Below are positions 1 to 8,738 of a DNA stretch of 64,000 nucleotides, piece by piece. Source of the DNA: Paenibacillus sp. 1011MAR3C5 (GTDB lineage: Bacteria; Bacillota; Bacilli; Paenibacillales; Paenibacillaceae); NCBI RefSeq assembly GCF_003591485.1, contig NZ_QZCF01000006.1, positions 124,001 through 188,000 on the forward strand. Direction: 5' to 3'. The notes beneath the pieces are model-generated. The model was given only the letters and a program-made list of their open reading frames with translations, made no database searches and was not told the DNA's origin. Position numbers and translations under genes: made by a program. Each line of letters opens with the position of its first letter. Position 1 is the stretch's first letter.

Positions 1-48
1 TACCGGCGCGTTCGGATTCGTACCTTTTGTGAATAGATGCTTCATCAT
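1..48 (-). CDS. mhqD: MhqD-like carboxylesterase/hydrolase, 5' end only (cut by window edge)
   Basis: Only the first codons are present. They read MMKHLFTKGTNPNAPV, which matches the usual N-terminus of MhqD-type alpha/beta hydrolases (phospholipase/carboxylesterase family) just before their LLLHGTGG segment. A GGAGGAGA ribosome binding site lies directly upstream. The stop codon of the dioxygenase gene overlaps the first ATG (TGATG), so the two genes are translationally coupled. A second ATG follows immediately, at 45. The mhqE-mhqD pairing known from Bacillus supports the name. The catalytic part lies outside the window, so identification rests on about 16 residues plus context. Confidence 0.6.
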   Translation of the reverse strand, partial: MMKHLFTKGTNPNAPV

Positions 49-992
49 CAGTTCTCCTCCAATTCTCTTACTTCAAATGGCAGCAGATTCTTCTCGATTT
101 CTCCCCTATGCTTCTCGTACCACTCCGGCAGCATAAGCTTTTCGCCCAGATGTTCTGGCTCTTCATCTCTTGCAAAGCCCGGAGGATCTGTTGCAATCTC
201 GAACAGAATGCCGCCTTCCTCACGGAAGTACAGGGCGTTGAAATATTGGCGGTCTACGATCGGCGTCGGCTGATAGCCATGCGCGGCTACATGCTGTCTC
301 CAGACAGCATGCTCGGCATCATCCGCCGCTCTCATCGCAATATGATGCACGGTGCCGTGGCCGCCATGACCGTGAGCCATAGCGATAGCGTTCACTTCAA
401 TAACATTGCCCAGATCACCGAAGGCGCGGTAGCGTACAAAGCCGGCATCCTCACCTACTTTCGTCAGACCCATCACATCTTCCAGCAGCTTGCCTGTGGA
501 CTCAGGCGCCGTACTGAACAGCACCGCCCCGCCAAAGCCTCTGATCGCCTTATCGGCTGGAATGCCTCCGAATGACCAGTCATTGTTCGGACCTTCCTCC
601 CGCGCTACAATTTCACCGCGCAAGCCGTCCGGGTCGGCGAATTGCAGATAACGCTCGCTGAAGCGCTCTGTTTCCTGTGTCTCGACTCCCAGTCTAGCCA
701 GCCGTTCCTTCCAGAAATCATAAGCGTCTGCCGGAACGACGTAGCTCGTAATGCCGACTTGCCCGCCGCCTATATGACCCTTGCGCGAATCCGCCCAAGG
801 GAAGAATGTAATGATCGTGCCTGGACTGCCCATCCGATCGCCGAAGTATAGGTGATAAACCTCTGGCGCATCGAAGTTGATTGTTTTTTTCACCAGCCGC
901 AGTCCCAGTACCCCTGCGTAAAAATCAGTCGTTTGCTGGGGGTTCCGTACAAATGCCGTGATATGATGAATCCCTGCTGTTTTCGTAGTCAT
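48..992 (-). CDS. mhqE: Ring-cleaving dioxygenase of the glyoxalase/VOC superfamily (MhqE/MhqO/MhqA type)
   Basis: The 314-residue protein has two VOC (glyoxalase/extradiol dioxygenase) modules. The first begins GIHHITAFVRNPQQ and the second contains GTVHHIAMRA, with a later acidic ligand in GGILFEIATD. The repeated His and Glu positions fit a metal-binding site. Bacillus relatives are induced by methylhydroquinone and catechol through the repressor MhqR and are thought to open or detoxify quinone-type aromatics. The ATG at 992 has an AAGGAGA site. An 18-bp palindrome at 1009-1026 lies immediately upstream, where a repressor would block transcription. The gene is coupled to the mhqD-like gene. 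Family assignment is firm; the substrate is inferred. Confidence 0.88.
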   Translation of the reverse strand: MTTKTAGIHHITAFVRNPQQTTDFYAGVLGLRLVKKTINFDAPEVYHLYFGDRMGSPGTIITFFPWADSRKGHIGGGQVGITSYVVPADAYDFWKERLARLGVETQETERFSERYLQFADPDGLRGEIVAREEGPNNDWSFGGIPADKAIRGFGGAVLFSTAPESTGKLLEDVMGLTKVGEDAGFVRYRAFGDLGNVIEVNAIAMAHGHGGHGTVHHIAMRAADDAEHAVWRQHVAAHGYQPTPIVDRQYFNALYFREEGGILFEIATDPPGFARDEEPEHLGEKLMLPEWYEKHRGEIEKNLLPFEVRELEEN

Positions 993-1008
993 CTCAATCT
1001 CTCCTTAT

Positions 1009-1026
1009 TATCTTTAATTTAAGATA
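1009..1026. promoter_or_regulatory. MhqR-type operator 1
   Basis: The palindrome TATCTTTAATTTAAGATA has half-sites TATCTT and AAGATA around an A+T-rich centre. It is the exact reverse complement of the site at 1563-1580. It closely resembles the known Bacillus MhqR box, which has TATCT/AGATA arms. It lies between the mhqR-like gene and the dioxygenase, next to the latter's ribosome binding site. Confidence 0.8.
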
Positions 1027-1084
1027 TATGCCCTGCAAAAGCAGTCTTCCCGCTCATCCTCCACTGGTTACAGTTGGACAAGCT

Positions 1085-1531
1085 CTATTGGTAGGACTGC
1101 TGCGCGTATTTCCCTAGCTTCTTCAACAGCTCGCTGGCAATCTGTTTCTCTTCGTCAGATAGCCCGCTGGCAGCCTGCTCGATAATAGTAGTATGCATCG
1201 GGAAGACGGCTTCTATAAATGTGCAGCCCGCGTCGGTCACCTCCGCATAGATCAAGCGGCGGTCTTCCTTGGAAGCGCGTCTGGCTACAAGCCCTTTCTT
1301 CTCCAGCTTATCCACAACATATGTGATGTTGCCGCTGCTCATCAGCACCTTGCCACCGATTTGCTGCAGAGGCTGTGGTCCCTTGTGATAGAGAAGCTCC
1401 AGCACGCCGAATTCGGTCCGATTCAGTCCATGCTTGCGTATATCACGGTCGGCATGGGCATTGATCCACTGGCTTGCTCGGGATAAGGCGATGTACAAAT
1501 CGAGTGCTTCATTGGTTCCTTTATTCGCCAT
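1085..1531 (-). CDS. mhqR: MarR-family repressor, MhqR-like
   Basis: A 148-residue winged-helix protein of normal MarR length. The DNA-binding part runs from about residue 40 to 105 (LNRTEFGVLELLYHKGPQPLQQIGGK, then a wing containing DKLEKKGLVARRASKEDRRL), flanked by dimerisation helices at both ends. MhqR in Bacillus is a thiol-based or ligand-responsive repressor of quinone-detoxification genes. The gene lies directly upstream of a dioxygenase/hydrolase pair on the same strand, and an identical 18-bp palindrome precedes both units, indicating autorepression plus control of mhqED. The ATG at 1531 has a GGGGGC ribosome binding site. Confidence 0.88.
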   Translation of the reverse strand: MANKGTNEALDLYIALSRASQWINAHADRDIRKHGLNRTEFGVLELLYHKGPQPLQQIGGKVLMSSGNITYVVDKLEKKGLVARRASKEDRRLIYAEVTDAGCTFIEAVFPMHTTIIEQAASGLSDEEKQIASELLKKLGKYAQQSYQ

Positions 1532-1562
1532 GTGTGCCTGCCCCCTTTATTTCAATTTGAAT

Positions 1563-1580
1563 TATCTTAAATTAAAGATA
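1563..1580. promoter_or_regulatory. MhqR-type operator 2
   Basis: TATCTTAAATTAAAGATA, about 30 bp upstream of the mhqR-like start codon. It is the same 18 bp as operator 1 in the opposite orientation, which suggests autoregulation. Confidence 0.8.
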
Positions 1581-1723
1581 TCAGAACAGGAGCATGATGT
1601 CAACCCCGCCATTAGAAGCTTTGATTCACTCTCTTTCTCCCTTCAACACTAGCTTTCCCACCTTGCCTGGCAGCCTATTCCCGCTTCGTTCGATGCTATC
1701 CCTCGCCCTTGAAGCCCTCCGAC

Positions 1724-1764
1724 AAAAAAAGCCTGCCGCGACAGACGCATCTGTCGTGGCAGGC
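1724..1764 (-). terminator. Rho-independent terminator of the MATE gene
   Basis: A 15-bp stem (GCCTGCCGCGACAGA at 1731-1745 with its near-complement at 1750-1764, one G-T pair) has a 4-nt loop. It is followed on the minus strand by seven T residues (1730-1724). Confidence 0.85.
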
Positions 1765-1780
1765 AGATCAGCCTGCACTT

Positions 1781-3187
1781 CTATACATGAACCGCTGCAT
1801 GGTCTGGTTCCTTATCCGGCCGCACAAGCGCATGCTTCTCCCATGCCCGGCTCTTCCACCTGAAGTAGAAGATAATCGCCCGGAGCCATTCATCTGCCGC
1901 AATAGCCAGCCATATGCCGGCAAGCCCCATATTGAAATGGAAGACGAACAGATAGCCTAGCGACAAGCTCATCCCAACCATGGAGAACATGCCGACGAAT
2001 AGCGGGTACTTGGCATCGCCGGATGCGCGCAGCGCATTGACGATGACCAGATTAATGGTACGTCCCGTCTCCAGAAGCAGGCTGTACAGCAGCACCTGCG
2101 CTCCGATTCGCAGGACATCGGCGTCCTCTGTGAACATGCCGACAAGCTGCTCCCGGAACAGCATCACCAGCGCAACTACGATCAGCGTGCCGATAATCGC
2201 CGAGCGCACGCTCATCCATACGCGCTTGTATGCGTCGTTCGGACGAGCTTCGCCGACCAGACGACCGACCATAATCGATGTTCCCATGCCGACTGCGAGT
2301 GCAAACAGATAGATGAACATTGAGATGTTTGTAGCATATTGTTTGGCCGCCAGTGCGGCTTCGCCCAAGAACGTCGTGTAGAAGATAAAGATGATCTGGC
2401 AGCTCTGATACATCACCTGCTCCAGTGCGGAGGGAATGCCAATCTTCAATATCTTACCGATGTATTCCTTGGACAGATTAAAGTAATAGCTGAACTGAAT
2501 GCGCACCGCCATAATGCGGTACAACAGCCAGAAGAAGACGACAATCGCCAGCAGCCTGCTCGCCACGGTCGAGATCGCCGCACCTTCTACGCCAAGCGCC
2601 GGCATACCGAAGTTGCCGAAGATCAGCGCATAGTTACCGATAATATGAATCACGTTCATGCCGAGCGATACGAACATCGCTTCCTTCGTAAAGCCATGTA
2701 CGCGAATAATAGCGGCCAGCGAGTTAATGATCGCCTGCAGGAAGATGGCTCCGCCCACGATAGCCAGATAGCTGTGCGCGAACTCATAGACTTCGCCCTG
2801 CAAGTTCAGTGAACGAAGCAAATATCCGTTGAACACGACGAACAGCACACTCATCACGATGCCGACCAGCAAGTTAAGCGTAACGGCTACTGCCGAAATT
2901 TTGGACGCCTCAAAAAATTTCCGCGACCCGATGTATTGCGCTACAACGATGGATGCCCCGTTGCCGATAACCTCCAGCAGCAGTATGGAAATATGCAGAA
3001 ACTGATTCGCTGCGCCGACGCCCGATACCGCATTGTCGGAGATCGCACTGAGCATGAACGTATCTGCAATACCCATCATCATAAATAGCGATATTTCCAA
3101 AAATATAGGCCATGTCAGGTAGAACAGCTTTAAATCTTTCGTACCCTTGCCTTTGTCTGTTGCTGTCTCTCCAGCATGCCCTTCCAT
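1781..3187 (-). CDS. MATE-family multidrug/cation efflux transporter
   Basis: The 468-residue protein is highly hydrophobic with about 12 predicted membrane segments, the standard MATE length. Early residues FYLTWPIFLEISLFMMMGIADTFML and the AAISTVASRLLA segment fit the two MatE half-domains. MATE proteins use Na+ or H+ gradients to export cationic drugs or metabolites. The ATG at 3187 is preceded by GAAGGTGAT. The gene is monocistronic, with its own terminator downstream and the germination operon upstream on the same strand. The substrate cannot be read from sequence. Confidence 0.9.
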   Translation of the reverse strand: MEGHAGETATDKGKGTKDLKLFYLTWPIFLEISLFMMMGIADTFMLSAISDNAVSGVGAANQFLHISILLLEVIGNGASIVVAQYIGSRKFFEASKISAVAVTLNLLVGIVMSVLFVVFNGYLLRSLNLQGEVYEFAHSYLAIVGGAIFLQAIINSLAAIIRVHGFTKEAMFVSLGMNVIHIIGNYALIFGNFGMPALGVEGAAISTVASRLLAIVVFFWLLYRIMAVRIQFSYYFNLSKEYIGKILKIGIPSALEQVMYQSCQIIFIFYTTFLGEAALAAKQYATNISMFIYLFALAVGMGTSIMVGRLVGEARPNDAYKRVWMSVRSAIIGTLIVVALVMLFREQLVGMFTEDADVLRIGAQVLLYSLLLETGRTINLVIVNALRASGDAKYPLFVGMFSMVGMSLSLGYLFVFHFNMGLAGIWLAIAADEWLRAIIFYFRWKSRAWEKHALVRPDKEPDHAAVHV

Positions 3188-3316
3188 GTCATCACCTTCA
3201 CTTCTTCATCATGCGCTATGCCTGCTTAGAGGCACTGCCGTATCGTATCGTAGCACACTAACGAAAAAGTTACATCAGCGATTATTGGTAAAAAAGAATG
3301 TGATTTTGTGTTGCGC

Positions 3317-4408
3317 TTATTGTTTTCGGCGAATGGCATGAACGATAAGCAATAACAGAGGGAGTAGAAAGCCATAAGTCGCTACAAATGGCAGCCACTC
3401 GCTACGATTATATTCCTCGCTATGCATCACATTGGGATGCACAATCAGCGATAATACAACCATCAGCATACCCATGGGAAGCGCGAGAGATCGATAGTCC
3501 TTCAGATTAAAAAGCTGCTTCATGCCAAGTACCGCCGCGTAGAAGTAAACGCATATCCGGAAAAAGATCGTAATGAACCACATAATCGCCATCACAATTT
3601 CAATACGCTGCAGAAAGTGGCCAACATTGATTTTTTTGGCTAGCGCATAACTCGGATAGGTTTGTCTGGCTGTCATATCCGTACCAAGCACCGTGATGCA
3701 TAATGCAATAATGAGAACAAGAACGATTCCGGCAATGATTGTACCTCTATAGAATCCTTTGCTTGCCTCCTTCGGTCGATCGATCTCGCTAGGGAATACG
3801 GTAAGCAACAAGAACGGGGTAAAAGTAAACACGCTTGCAAAATACATCGTCGCCCAAACCATGCTCTTCAGGTCAGACTCCAATACAGGCTGAATCCGCT
3901 CCATATGAATCTGCGGCGATACGAATACCACCAATACGATAAAAAGCAGCACAAATACCGGGAATAACAGCTCTGCAGATCGGGCCAGCGGCTCGATTCC
4001 CTTGCGAATGCCGATGACCACCACAATGGCGAACAAGATATTAAACGCCTGTATAGGCGTTACCCGCATAATTTGGGTAGTCATAAAGTTGCCGATAAAA
4101 AACAACACTTCCGAAGCCGTTATGAGGCAAAAGAAGATAATCGCAGCTGTGACGGCCTTGCCCAGCCACTTTCCGAGAACATGCTCCAGCGTCTCGAAGA
4201 GCGACTTCTCCGCATGCAGATTTCCCACCGCTACATACAGCTTCGTGAGCAACAACCCGACTGCAATACCTAGCAAGGCCGCAATCCACGCGTCCTGCTT
4301 CAAAATAGAGGTTACCGCAGCCGGAATAATGAGAATTGGCGTGCCGATCAAAAAGAGAATTGCCAGAATGCTGAATTGACGTGCGCTAATCTTTTCCTTG
4401 GACCTCAC
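3317..4408 (-). CDS. GerAB/GerKB-type spore germination permease, second copy
   Basis: An endospore germination permease of the amino acid/polyamine transporter-like family (GerAB), with about ten membrane segments over 363 residues. I chose the GTG at 4408 because AGGAGG lies 9 nt upstream. The longer upstream in-frame extension would overlap the previous gene and looks non-coding. The protein is clearly paralogous to the preceding gene: both carry MTTQxM followed by TPIQA, and later YPSYALAKKI followed by a variant of VGxFxQRxE. In characterised receptors the B subunit determines germinant specificity, so two B genes could give two specificities. It is the last gene of the operon. Confidence 0.9.
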   Translation of the reverse strand: MRSKEKISARQFSILAILFLIGTPILIIPAAVTSILKQDAWIAALLGIAVGLLLTKLYVAVGNLHAEKSLFETLEHVLGKWLGKAVTAAIIFFCLITASEVLFFIGNFMTTQIMRVTPIQAFNILFAIVVVIGIRKGIEPLARSAELLFPVFVLLFIVLVVFVSPQIHMERIQPVLESDLKSMVWATMYFASVFTFTPFLLLTVFPSEIDRPKEASKGFYRGTIIAGIVLVLIIALCITVLGTDMTARQTYPSYALAKKINVGHFLQRIEIVMAIMWFITIFFRICVYFYAAVLGMKQLFNLKDYRSLALPMGMLMVVLSLIVHPNVMHSEEYNRSEWLPFVATYGFLLPLLLLIVHAIRRKQ

Positions 4409-4421
4409 AAATACATCCCTC

Positions 4422-5516
4422 CTATCTGCGTCTTGCAGCACGGCGAGTGCCATATGCGGCAAGCACCGCGAGCGGCAGAATGACGCTGAACGTCATGTCC
4501 ATATAAGGCCAATACTGATCCACTTCATGAAAATCAATAATATTCGAAGAGACCAACAACGCGAAGAAAACCAGCAGCATACCGAACGGAAGCTCCATTC
4601 CCTTTTCACTGCGAAGGCCTGCCATCTGGGCCAAGGCGATTTGAAGGACGTTAAAGTACACCGCCGATTTGATAAAGGAGGTCAGCAGCCACATAAAGGC
4701 TAACAGAACCTCCAGCCTCTGAAAAAAATTCCCAACGTCGATCTTTTTGGCCAGCGCATAGCTGGGATACATGCTTCGCATGGCATAATCCGGACCAAGC
4801 ACAAGGATAGAGAGCAAGATAATGACTAGCAGCACAGTCCCTCCAAATAAAGCTCCTCGCAAAAAATGAGAGCGGACCGCTTCCGGCTTGCGGACACTAG
4901 GCATAACCATCAACAGCACAGCAAGCTCCATGAATGGATACGCGGTCATCGTAATCGATCCCCGAATAATAGGCTTTAAGCCGCCCTCCCAAAAAGGTAG
5001 AAGATGATTGATCTTCATATCTGGAATTAAGAACAGGAAGAACACCATCAGAAACAAAAGTAGGAAAGCGAAAAAAAACTCCCCCGTTCGGGCAATCGTC
5101 TCCATCCCCAATCTCGCCGCCATTACCAATATCCCCACATACATGATATGGATCGCTTGAATCGGCGTCTCCGGCATCATCTGGGTCGTCATAAAGTCGC
5201 CGATTTCCCTGGTATGGGTAGCAAGGGAGAGGAACAAATAAGAAATAAAGCAAAGGGATACCAGCTTGCCTGGCCATTTCCCGAATAGCTTCTCCACATA
5301 TTGCACCAATGTGAGACGGGGGTACAGCCTGCCGACCGCGCTTAGAAGCCATACGACCAATAATCCCGCACACAAACCGATGAGGGCAGATACCCAACCA
5401 TTCTGCTTCGCTGCGCTGGTAGGTATGGATGGCAGGACAAGCATGGAATCGCCAATTGAAATATACGCAGCCAATAAAGCAAATTGCCTGCCGCTTATCA
5501 TTACGTTCATCTTCAT
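4422..5516 (-). CDS. GerAB/GerKB-type spore germination permease, first copy
   Basis: A 364-residue polytopic membrane protein starting MKMNVMISGRQFALLAAYISIG, a typical GerAB N-terminus. An AGGGG site precedes the ATG. The family sits in the inner spore membrane and binds nutrient germinants (amino acids, sugars). The gene lies 14 nt after the small D-type gene and 13 nt before the second permease copy, in a tight minus-strand operon. Shared motifs (MTTQxM, YPSYALAKKI) show that the two B genes arose by tandem duplication, although they have diverged widely. Confidence 0.9.
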   Translation of the reverse strand: MKMNVMISGRQFALLAAYISIGDSMLVLPSIPTSAAKQNGWVSALIGLCAGLLVVWLLSAVGRLYPRLTLVQYVEKLFGKWPGKLVSLCFISYLFLSLATHTREIGDFMTTQMMPETPIQAIHIMYVGILVMAARLGMETIARTGEFFFAFLLLFLMVFFLFLIPDMKINHLLPFWEGGLKPIIRGSITMTAYPFMELAVLLMVMPSVRKPEAVRSHFLRGALFGGTVLLVIILLSILVLGPDYAMRSMYPSYALAKKIDVGNFFQRLEVLLAFMWLLTSFIKSAVYFNVLQIALAQMAGLRSEKGMELPFGMLLVFFALLVSSNIIDFHEVDQYWPYMDMTFSVILPLAVLAAYGTRRAARRR

Positions 5517-5530
5517 GCGTTCATCCCCTG

Positions 5531-5767
5531 TTAGTTCAGCGCGCTATCTACCAGTTGCCCAATTGGCCTATACACGTATGACACCCAGTCCAGCGGGTTC
5601 GGCAACGGGAGATGGAGGCTCTCCGCAATGCCGACTCCGGTACCGAACAGCAAGAGAATCATAAACAGCCAGATTTCCTTCACTTGCCGCTTCTTCCGTA
5701 ATCCAGGCACTTCCAGCATAGCAATGACGACAGCTGTCGCTAATATGCCACCAATGGCAAGCATCAT
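5531..5767 (-). CDS. Small two-TM protein of a germination operon (D-subunit type)
   Basis: A 78-residue protein with two hydrophobic segments, at about residues 2-18 and 31-49, separated by a basic loop (RKKRQVK). Many ger operons of Bacillales encode a D protein of about 75 residues with two membrane spans that modulates receptor function. Size, topology and position between the C and B genes match that description. An AAGGAG site precedes the ATG and the gap to gerC is only 3 nt. The assignment rests on size, topology and context, not on a strong motif. Confidence 0.65.
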   Translation of the reverse strand: MMLAIGGILATAVVIAMLEVPGLRKKRQVKEIWLFMILLLFGTGVGIAESLHLPLPNPLDWVSYVYRPIGQLVDSALN

Positions 5768-5770
5768 ATC

Positions 5771-6970
5771 CTACTCCTTCATGTCATTTAAGAAAGACTC
5801 ACCAATCGTTCCAATGCGTCTTATCTTGACATCCACGTTAAATCGGATGTCCATCTTGGAGAATTGTTGGTCCCAGTTTTCCTTCGCTTTACTCCAGTAG
5901 CGGGGATTAGCCCGGTGAATGGCATCACCGAATCCGAATATGTCGCATTTTAGCCTTTGCGCTTTCTTCACGGCTTTCTCGGCATGCATCTTTAAGGCAT
6001 CCTCCGTGGCTTTCTCAAGATCAAACAGCGTTGTAGCCGTTGTAAGTTTGATTTTGCATTCGACGTCCGCTACATTGGCTTCCGTATGCATCACGACCTC
6101 GGCTTCCGGCTTGCCGTCTCTAACCTTGGCCTTAATGGCTGTTTTGGACCGAATCACTTCGATGGCAAGCTTGCCGCCTCTTGGGCAAGCCACCTTCACA
6201 ACCGTACTGTTCAATCGATCCGTAATGTTGCTGAATCCCTTGCTTTCGTCTTCGTTCATCCAGGCAATCAGCTTGTCCTCCCTGAACATGGCAATACCTT
6301 TATATTGAAGATGAACAGGTGTAGCCGGCGTCTCGACATTTTTTCGTTTGCTCCCCAGCTCAGGATCTCCTTGAATGACAACGCCGGTTAATGTCGCTTG
6401 TATGCCGGGACTCACAATATTAGTAATCAGCTCATCCAGCTGCACGGCAACCGTCGGCGCCCATGATCTCTCCGACACCTCTAGTGAATCAAACATTTTG
6501 GAAGCTGGAATTTTCTCAATAGGCGTGAGCACCTTTAATACGTTTTCCGCCGTCGTTCCTTTGGCTACGACAATATAGAAGTCCGTGCGTCCTTCCTGGT
6601 CCCGGGACATCAAATCGAGCGCCTCGCCCATGCCTTCCCTCGCCAACTCCTCACCGATGATAAAAACCCGCAAATGGGAGAAGTACAGCTTGCGGGGCGT
6701 GACGGTCGTCATCTTTCGGACTGCCTCGAACACGGTATCCCCTATTCCATGGTAAGTTAACACGGGAGAAAGACCACTGCTGCCTTGCCGTGAGGCGACT
6801 TCGCCGGGATCGACCACTTGAACCGTAACGAGAAACTTGTCTTTAACCCGGTCGATGCCCAATGCGGCTACAATGGCGAGATCATTCAATTCGCGGCGAT
6901 TCCAGCATCCGGTTATAAGTGGCACAAGCATAAGAACAATGACGAAGCACCATCCTGCTTTACGCGCCAT
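5771..6970 (-). CDS. GerAC/GerKC-type germinant receptor lipoprotein
   Basis: A 399-residue lipoprotein with a signal peptide and lipobox LITGC at about residues 18-22, followed by WNRRELNDLAIVAALGIDRV, the hallmark start of GerAC proteins. The middle holds TPRKLYFSHLRVFIIGEELA and the C-terminal domain ends near FLNDMKE. The C subunit is diacylglyceryl-modified, sits on the outer face of the inner spore membrane and is needed for receptor assembly. AAGGAGGG and AAGGAG sites precede the ATG. It follows the A gene by 32 nt. Confidence 0.93.
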   Translation of the reverse strand: MARKAGWCFVIVLMLVPLITGCWNRRELNDLAIVAALGIDRVKDKFLVTVQVVDPGEVASRQGSSGLSPVLTYHGIGDTVFEAVRKMTTVTPRKLYFSHLRVFIIGEELAREGMGEALDLMSRDQEGRTDFYIVVAKGTTAENVLKVLTPIEKIPASKMFDSLEVSERSWAPTVAVQLDELITNIVSPGIQATLTGVVIQGDPELGSKRKNVETPATPVHLQYKGIAMFREDKLIAWMNEDESKGFSNITDRLNSTVVKVACPRGGKLAIEVIRSKTAIKAKVRDGKPEAEVVMHTEANVADVECKIKLTTATTLFDLEKATEDALKMHAEKAVKKAQRLKCDIFGFGDAIHRANPRYWSKAKENWDQQFSKMDIRFNVDVKIRRIGTIGESFLNDMKE

Positions 6971-7002
6971 TACTCCTTCCCTCCTTCCAACATAGTTGGC
7001 AG

Positions 7003-8577
7003 CTATGGCTTCGGCTTTGCAGACTTGGGATTCTGCTGGCGCCTCTGATTGCTCCGGTTCACGAGTTTCGGTCGGGTAAAATGCGCCCAGTGAGGCAACC
7101 GGAATATGGCATCCTTCTGATCGCTCAGAATCAGCGGGGCGAACGGACTCATATACGGTACGCCAAAGGACCTTAAGCTGCTGACATGCAGCACAATCGC
7201 AAACGTGCCTATAATAATTCCGTATAATCCAAATGTCGCTGCAAGTCCCATCAGCGGGAACCGCAGCATTCGAATGGTATTGGCCATGCTGTACGACGGG
7301 AAAACAAAGCTGGCAATCGCTGTTATGGATACGACGATGACCATCGCTGCCGATATGATGCCCGCTTCAACGGCAGCCTGTCCGATGACCAAGGTTCCGA
7401 CGATCGAGACCGCCGGACCGATCGTACGCGGCATGCGAAGGCCCGCCTCCCGCAAAATCTCGAAAGCCACTTCCATCATGATCGCCTCGATAAAGGCCGG
7501 AAATGGAATGCCTTCCCGCTGTGCCGCCAAACTGTACAGCAGCCGAGTCGGCAGCATTTCTTGATGATACGTTGTGATCGCAACATAAAGCGACGGACTG
7601 TACAGCGCAATAAATACGCCAATGTAGCGCAATGTTCGAATGAGCGTGCTGATGTCAAAGCGATGATAATAATCTTCCGCAGCATGCAGAAAGGAAACGA
7701 ACAATGCCGGAACAATCAGTACCATCGGCGTTCCGTCCACCAGAATAGCAACCTTTCCTTCGAGCAGCTCAGCAGCCACCACATCCGGCCGTTCGCTATT
7801 GTAGATGGTTGGAAAAGGCGTATAGGTCTCATCCTGAATAAGCTCTTCGATATAGCCGCTCTCCAATATGCCGTCGATATCGATACGATCCAGCCGGAGA
7901 CGCACTTCCTCCACCACTTTGTCGTCTGCGAGGCCTTTGATAAACATAATAGACACGTCGGTCATCGTAATACGACCAATCTGCCTGGTTTCCAGCCATA
8001 GATGCGGATCCTTGATTTTCCGGCGGATCATCGCCGTATTCGTACGAAGCGTCTCCGTGAAGGCCTCCTTCGGGCCTCTGACTACTGTCTCCGTTAAAGT
8101 CTCATTAATCCCGCGGTCCCGCCACCCTCTCGTCCCCGCCGCAATTGCGGAGTCATACCCGTCGACCAAGATAATCGCCTCGCCGGATAGCAAAGCCGTG
8201 AACAGCCTTCCGTAATGGCTGATTTCACTCGTATCACTAATAGTCAGAACATCTTGCGCTAATGCCTGTGGACTTGCTTGATTGGAGTTCTCTCCTTCCC
8301 CATGCTTCATTCGGTCACGCATCATGGCCGACTCCAGAATAAATTCGGAGACGGATTGCTTATCCGCCAGACCATCTGCATAGATAACCGCTAGCGCAAG
8401 TCCGCCGCTTCCCGGCACGCCTACCTCTCGTATGACGATATCGGTACTGTTGCCAAGCTCGCTTCTAATCAACGCCAGATTATTCTGAAGGCCGGACATG
8501 ATCGGCCTTTCCTTCAACGACTGTTCCTGATTCAAGCCTTGCGAATCAGGTGTTTCTTCACCTTTCGTTTCCTTCAT
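7003..8577 (-). CDS. GerAA/GerKA-type germinant receptor A subunit
   Basis: The protein is about 524 residues. The N-terminal soluble half contains DIVIREVGVPGSGGLALAVIYADGL and the conserved LFTALLSGEAIILVDGYDSAIAAG segment. The RGPKEAFTETLRTN and LWLETRQIGR motifs of Spore_GerA proteins follow, then membrane helices around FPAFIEAIMMEVAFEILREAGLRMP. A subunits form the oligomeric ion-channel core of germinant receptors. I prefer the ATG at 8577 with GAGGGTG 7 nt upstream; a GTG at 8586 is also in frame. It is the first gene of the operon and diverges from the trpS leader. Confidence 0.93.
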   Translation of the reverse strand: MKETKGEETPDSQGLNQEQSLKERPIMSGLQNNLALIRSELGNSTDIVIREVGVPGSGGLALAVIYADGLADKQSVSEFILESAMMRDRMKHGEGENSNQASPQALAQDVLTISDTSEISHYGRLFTALLSGEAIILVDGYDSAIAAGTRGWRDRGINETLTETVVRGPKEAFTETLRTNTAMIRRKIKDPHLWLETRQIGRITMTDVSIMFIKGLADDKVVEEVRLRLDRIDIDGILESGYIEELIQDETYTPFPTIYNSERPDVVAAELLEGKVAILVDGTPMVLIVPALFVSFLHAAEDYYHRFDISTLIRTLRYIGVFIALYSPSLYVAITTYHQEMLPTRLLYSLAAQREGIPFPAFIEAIMMEVAFEILREAGLRMPRTIGPAVSIVGTLVIGQAAVEAGIISAAMVIVVSITAIASFVFPSYSMANTIRMLRFPLMGLAATFGLYGIIIGTFAIVLHVSSLRSFGVPYMSPFAPLILSDQKDAIFRLPHWAHFTRPKLVNRSNQRRQQNPKSAKPKP

Positions 8578-8674
8578 TTGGCTCACCCTCGGGCTTGTAT
8601 GCTAATAGTCCATTATGTACATCTGTAGACAATTTTAGACATTTTTCTCACGAAAAGTACCTGTCAGCTTCCGC

Positions 8675-8703
8675 TTGACTCCGCTTCTGTTTCCAGCTAT
8701 TCT
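8675..8703 (+). promoter_or_regulatory. Putative sigma-A promoter of the trpS T-box leader
   Basis: TTGACT (8675-8680), a 17-bp spacer and TATTCT (8698-8703). The predicted transcript start near 8710 is about 30 nt before the first T-box helix. Confidence 0.55.
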
Positions 8704-8738
8704 TATATTCAATACTTGAAACATACAGCTACAGCCAA

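Noticed and set aside
8587..8674. Sigma-G promoter for the germination operon
   Set aside because: A CATACAA-like -10 is visible on the minus strand, but no matching -35 at the right spacing could be supported.
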